From: Polytrichum commune
Lineage: Eukaryota > Streptophyta > Polytrichopsida > Polytrichales > Polytrichaceae
Length of the DNA: 64,000 nucleotides
Assembly (NCBI GenBank): GCA_950295325.1
Contig: OX485803.1
Coordinates: 48,935,554 to 48,999,553, forward strand
Reading direction: 5' to 3'
In this document: in pieces, positions 59,887 through 64,000 of the stretch
How the letters are laid out: each line of letters opens with the position of its first letter
Position numbering within the stretch: the first letter of the stretch is position 1
Program-made: the position numbers and the translations under genes
Notes under the pieces: model-generated
What the model was told of the DNA's origin: nothing
The model's input: only the letters and a program-made list of their open reading frames with translations
Databases searched by the model: none

Positions 59887-62800
59887 GAGACATTCTGCCG
59901 CTGGATTTGACTCGGGAATTGTCCCTTCCAGCTAGCAACTGCAAATCACAAAGATTGTCATTTTGAGTTTCAGAATCAGTGTAGAGATGCAAAAGCTAGG
60001 AGAGGCCAAAGTGTAGATTTTTTTTACTCTTTTAAACAATCATAGAGGCCCTCTCAATTGTGATGTTCACTATTGAATGTAGAATGGTATTTGAGCACAT
60101 AGTGCAATCTTATTTAAACACCTGTCTTTTTGGTGTCCATTCTCAACTACAAGTTTTGCCATATACCACTCATATAATATAGGTGTCTGATTAAGAAGAG
60201 TGACCCAATTAAGGCCCGACATACCTTAGAATATGTGTTTGCGTGCCTGTGATTACTGATTCTGATGATTCCATGTAGGGCAGCGTGCAACTCAGCTGGC
60301 GAGGGGACGGAAAATATTTTGCAACACTCATCACTGGATATGGCTCCTCAAACAGTGCAGAGCAGCTGAAGATCTGGGAACGGGAAACTGGAACGGTGTA
60401 TGCGGTTGGGGAGCCGACCCCGTTCATTCAAACGGCACTGTCATGGTGTCCGTCCGGGGCGCGGATTGTCACGTCATGTAGCCAAGCCAACAATCAGAGT
60501 CCTCCCCAAATCATCTCGTTTGAGAAGAACGGTTTGAAGCGAGACAAGTTTCAGCTCGAGGGGCCTCTGGAAACCCAGGTCATTTCCCTCAAGTGGAACA
60601 GCAACTCAGAGCTTCTGGCTATGGTGGTCAAGAACCAAGACTGGATCGGTGTACAAATCTGGAACTGCAACAACTACCACTGGTATTTGAAACAGGAGTT
60701 GCGGTATCCAAGTTCTGAGGAACTGAATGTGGTTTGGGATCCTGAAGATGCGATGAAACTCGTTTGCTGGACAGCGAGCGGAACAGTCCGCACTCTCAAA
60801 CTTGGATGGAAGTCGGCAGTATTGGAGTCGAGCACTGCACTGGTTATCAATGGACATAACCTTCTTGTCTCACCTCTCTCCCTTGCACTCATCCCCCCTC
60901 CCATGTCCCTGTTTACAATCACATTCCAGGCACCTGTGCAGGTGGTGGCTTTCACACAGCAAACAGATGGTTGTAGTTTGATAGCTGCACGGCTTTCGGA
61001 TGGTTCATTAAGTGTCGTTCGATGCCCCAAGCTGGCGGACTGGCTAGATCTCGACAGCGAGAATTACAATGCTCGTTCCCTCTCAGTCCTTTCTGATTTG
61101 AGGCAGAGCATCAGTGAGCTTCGACACCTTACGTGGTTACGCTCCGGGGCCCTGCTTGGTGCTCTCTCTGTTCAGCCCAGTCTGGGCAATGCAGGGAGTA
61201 ACGGCAAATTCTCAGGAACACAGAATGGAGTCTTCTCGAAGACATATCCTGGCAGTCAGGAGATTCTGGTGGAAGTTGATCTTGAAGGAACCGAAGACAA
61301 CTCGAGCCTTGTATCTGATAGTTTCCAGATTCAAGGAGTGCAGGAAACGCCAGTGAAACAGGCGGTTGTGAGCATCATGAAGAACCCGGTACCTTTGTCA
61401 CAGCATGGTGGAGATGCGTTCGTTCAGCTGGACGATGGGGCTGTTGTCATGTACACTGAATCACAGGGAGCCTCAAACTTTGGCAGGACGGTGATTGGGG
61501 CATTCCAAAGTCCCTCACCGTTGATGGAAGTGCTCCGGTTTGGAACAGGGGAAGTCAAGCTCGTGGGGCTCAACGATCGAGGCCGCCTGGAGCTCTTACA
61601 GCACTCGATACTCTGCAACGATTGCACGAGTTTTGCGACGCATTGGGCAGCCGATTCGCGGTCCCACCTGCTGTACACTACGCAGAGAGATTCGCTACAT
61701 GTTGTGGACTTAGCAGACCTGTCGTCTGTGTCAGATGCAGAATCAAAACAAGAGGTGAACATGAGACCAGGATCCAGAGTAGGGCGGAAACCGAAAGCAG
61801 CCGGTGCCCAAGAAGAGGAATTGAAGGTTCGGCCCCTGTGGGAGAGGGGGGCAAAGTTGCTGACTGCGCTGGGTGGTCAGGATGTCGCTGTAGTAATGCA
61901 AACCATTCGTGGGAATCTGGAGACGATCTATCCTCGGAGTCTTGTCTTAGGTGCAATCGCAGAAGCACTCAAACAAGGCCACTACGGTGAAGCTATGGGG
62001 TTGACGAGGAGGCACCATATCAACCTCAACGTGATTGTAGATTATGGAGGTTGGGAGAATTTTTGCACAAAGGCTTCTGAGTTTGTCAAGCAGGTTTGTC
62101 TGCAAACTATTCTTTGTTAGTTGAAGTATGTGGTTGTTCTGTCTTTGTTGTAGATGAGGATGGTAACTGGTAGGATTTTTTCATAGCCAAATAGCACTTG
62201 GTGGTCTCGTACATGTGGACGCCCTTTCACTAATTTTGTGAAAATTGGGATTTCCTTCAGGTGGGTAAGCTGAATCACATCACCGAACTAGTTTATGCAT
62301 TGAATAATGACAACATAGTTGACACAAGCTATAAAAATCTGCTTCCCCCATTCCCAACTGCAGTAGGAGCAAAGGATGCTCGAACAGAGCTGATGAAGTC
62401 TCAACTTCCAGGAAGTAAGGTACAGGGTGTTTTGAAAGCATTGAAAGAGGCCGTTGAGAAGGAGGTTGCTAGCAGTCCGGGGAAAGAGCTATGCATTTTG
62501 GCCATGTTAGCCAAGTCCCAGCCACCGGAACTCAAAGAAGCCCTGCATCGTGTCAAATCCCTGAGGGAGGCTGAGCTGCAAGGGGAGATTGCTGTGGAGC
62601 TTGAGGCTGTTGAGGAAGGAGGAAAGGATTTGAACAAGGCAATATTGAGTGCTGAGGCTGCATTGAAACACTTGTTGTGGCTATCAGATGCAGAAATTGT
62701 GTTCAAGGAGGCACTTGGTTTGTACGATCTACACTTGGCAGCAATGGTAGCCTCTCATGCACAGAGAGACCCAAAAGAATTTCTTCCACTCCTGAAGGAG

Positions 62801-64000
62801 CTAGAGGATATGCCAGAACACATGATGCGGTTCAAGATTGACTTGAGGTAAGGTGACAATGAGCTAAGGAACGAAGTTTTTTTTTCCTGTATTTACTTTT
62901 ATCTTCACGTGTACATGATTTACAGCTAAGTAGAACAGGTCGGGAGTTCTGGGTTTAGTAGCATCACATACTTGATATCTGCAACTCAGCCGTTTTGGCA
63001 GAATATGTGAAGAGGTTCACATTTGATCCACAAGTGCATGGGAACCACATACTGCCCTGAAGTGCCTCATGATTGTTAGCCTGACAAAGATGAGGATTGT
63101 GGTGATGGTAGATTGGGCCGTTACGAAAGTGCCCTGCGCAACCTTGCATTAGGAGGGGAGCCTAATTTCAGTGAGTGTCTCAAGCTGATTGTGGACCATG
63201 CCGAGCTCTTCCCGCTTGGCCTACAGATGTTTAAGGAACCCGGGAACAGGGCAGCTATTCTGGAAGTTTGGGGAGATCATCTTGTGGAACAAGAAAAGTT
63301 TGAAGACGCTGCAGCTGCTTATTGTTCCTGCAACAGGCTCGAGAAGGCGATGGGTGCGTATAGGTCAGGAGGCTTATGGCAAGGCGTGATGACAATGGCT
63401 GGCCAATTACACCTTTCCAGGGAGGAAACAGCTTCACTTGCGAGTGATTTGGGAGAAGAACTACAAGCTATGGGGCGACCAGCCGATGCTGCGTGTGTCG
63501 CCCTGGAGTACAATAACGATGTGGATTCCGGGGTTCGGCTCCTTTTAGAGGCTAGAGAATGGATGGAGGCTGTCCGTGTATCTTCGTTGCATGCACGGAA
63601 CATGCTCATTGGTTCACTTGTGGAACCAGCTGCACTTGAGTGTGCAAGTGCACTGATTGAAGAATTTACAGAGGGGTTAGAGAAGGTGAGGAAGTATCAT
63701 GTGCGTTATCAGACAGTCCGGCAACGGCGGCTATCATTGGCAGCGAAGCTGAAGGCAGAGGAAGATGGAGAGTGGCCGGATGACGATACGATTTCAGAAG
63801 CCAGCAGTCATGTTAGTGGCATGAGTGCTTATACACATGGGTATGTTGATCCCATCTCCCTTTCTCCCCCATGCTATGGCCAACGCTTGTGCTTATGTTT
63901 CCACATAGGTCCATGACAAATGCTCCCTGCATTTGTGAGGTGTCAAATGGGAAGGGTAATACTTATATTAGTGTGCCTGGTGTGATGTTTCTTCAGAACT
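58263..64000 (+). CDS. ELP1: Elongator complex protein 1 (ELP1/IKAP), 3' end outside window
   Basis: Scaffold subunit of the six-subunit Elongator complex, which acts with ELP3 to modify wobble uridine in certain tRNAs; plant mutants have elongated-leaf phenotypes. The exons I place are 58263-58418, 58591-58692, 59539-59730, 60279-62093, 62261-62847, 63112-63840 and 63997 onward. All have GT donors and AG acceptors in compatible phase, giving 1,194 residues so far against about 1,320 in the family. The start MRNLLVITEE matches the family N-terminus (MKNL in Arabidopsis as I recall it). Residues 1 to about 750 are the two WD40 propellers (SWRGDGKYFATL, NNYHWYLKQELRYP, LVSPLSLALIPPPM, MQTIRGNLETIYPRSLVL). 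From 750 on is the TPR solenoid (LGLYDLHLAAMVASHAQRDP). It ends in DDTISEASSHVSGMSAYTHG, just before the basic tRNA-binding stretch. No broken codons were seen. Confidence 0.95.
58591..58692 (+). CDS. ELP1: ELP1 exon 2 (short, lacks its own ATG start)
   Basis: Residues 53-86. The frame GTG GAA TGG reads VEWVVPLDEEGGPVVAMEW, then EVEAVVVGRSGGQ. This fills a gap of about 35-50 residues that the family requires between the first strand and the DSGLEVQEVGSLQGG segment. The acceptor is CAAGCAG, the donor GTAGAA, phase 0 at both ends, 34 codons. The overlapping frame with an ATG at 58539 is in another phase and would miss this exon. Confidence 0.85.
58693..59538 (+). other. ELP1 intron 2 with repeat A copy 3
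   Basis: 846 bp. Its middle (58850-59205) is a copy of dispersed repeat A, so the frame at 58881-59192 is not coding. Confidence 0.8.
58850..59205 (+). repeat. Dispersed repeat A, copy 3 (in ELP1 intron 2)
   Basis: Collinear with copy 4 at 59893-60222: 'aggaattgtc', 'gttagcaattgc', 'cacacagattgtca', 'agatgcaaaag', 'aattgtgatgttcactat', 'gaacacatagtccaat', 'tttttggtgtcc', 'acaagttttgccatatacc'. Confidence 0.85.
59539..59730 (+). CDS. ELP1: ELP1 exon 3
   Basis: Residues 87-150, with LLAMAASPDGELLLLVTGAG and LLVMTQDWDQLYEVSLG, a WD40 blade. The acceptor is GTTGCAG, the donor GTAAGT, phase 0. Confidence 0.92.
59846..59886. repeat. (CT)n microsatellite in ELP1 intron 3
   Basis: About 20 CT units with one TT interruption. 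Confidence 0.95.
59893..60222 (+). repeat. Dispersed repeat A, copy 4 (in ELP1 intron 3)
   Basis: Same landmarks in the same order as copy 3, same orientation, diverged. Fills most of the 548-bp intron 59731-60278. Confidence 0.85.
60279..62093 (+). CDS. ELP1: ELP1 exon 4 (large WD40 exon)
   Basis: Residues 151-755 in one 1,815-bp exon. Spans the rest of the first propeller and the second. The acceptor is CATGTAG, the donor GTTTGT after FVKQ. Confidence 0.95.
62261..62847 (+). CDS. ELP1: ELP1 exon 5
   Basis: Residues 756-950 plus two bases of Arg951. Encodes VGKLNHITELVYALNNDNI through MRFKIDL, the first part of the TPR solenoid. The acceptor is CCTTCAG, the donor GTAAGG. Confidence 0.95.
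63112..63840 (+). CDS. ELP1: ELP1 exon 6
   Basis: Completes Arg951 and covers residues 952-1193 plus two bases of Gly1194. LGRYESALRNLALGG to SGMSAYTHG. The acceptor is GATGGTAG (63111) and the donor GTATGT (63841). Confidence 0.93.
63997..64000 (+). CDS. ELP1: Beginning of ELP1 exon 7
   Basis: After a CTTCAG acceptor (63991-63996) the last four bases AACT complete Gly1194 and add Thr. This agrees with the G-T that follows SGMSAYT in the family. Only four bases are visible, so it is an inference. Confidence 0.55.

Noticed and set aside
60606-61030. Minus-strand frames within ELP1 exon 4
   Set aside because: Shadows of the long coding exon on the plus strand.

Overview
This is a piece of a plant nuclear chromosome. 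It has GT-AG introns, a group IIc WRKY transcription factor, plant-type ELP1 and a TTTAGGG-type telo-box. Only two real protein-coding genes are visible, in roughly 12 kb; the rest is layered, decayed transposon sequence, as in a large repeat-rich plant genome. The species cannot be fixed from the window. The WRKY domain resembles those I recall from seed-free land plants (moss, lycophyte or fern), but that is an impression and was not tested.

Layout. 1-18.9 kb holds no intact gene: a broken MULE transposase (minus strand, 1.0-1.8 kb), a well-preserved solo LTR with a 5-bp target-site duplication (5279-6249), several short inverted-repeat elements (11.6, 11.85, 15.9 and 16.6 kb) and microsatellites. 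18971-24301 (minus) is a three-exon WRKY gene predicted at 763-821 aa, very long for group IIc, with a GC-rich upstream region to about 25.7 kb. 25.7-57.9 kb is again repeats. It includes two copies of a pogo/Tigger-like non-autonomous element with TA flanks (31865-32644 and 40188-40913), a nine-unit array of small stem-loops whose stems differ in sequence but stay paired (35340-35644), a frameshifted hAT transposase (45.2-46.6 kb), a second hAT C-terminal fragment (51.3 kb), several long near-perfect hairpins, and a 580-bp PIF/Harbinger-type MITE with TTA duplications (55253-55832). 58263-64000 (plus) is the 5' nine tenths of ELP1, the scaffold subunit of Elongator. I resolve seven exons, including a 102-bp exon at 58591-58692 that lacks its own ATG, and the beginning of exon 7 in the last four bases.

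The two genes are on opposite strands, about 34 kb apart, and show no sign of being functionally linked. The same roughly 330-bp dispersed repeat lies in two separate ELP1 introns and twice elsewhere in the window. No CRISPR array, rRNA, convincing tRNA, organellar gene or virus was seen. The most unusual structure is the stem-loop array at 35.3-35.6 kb.
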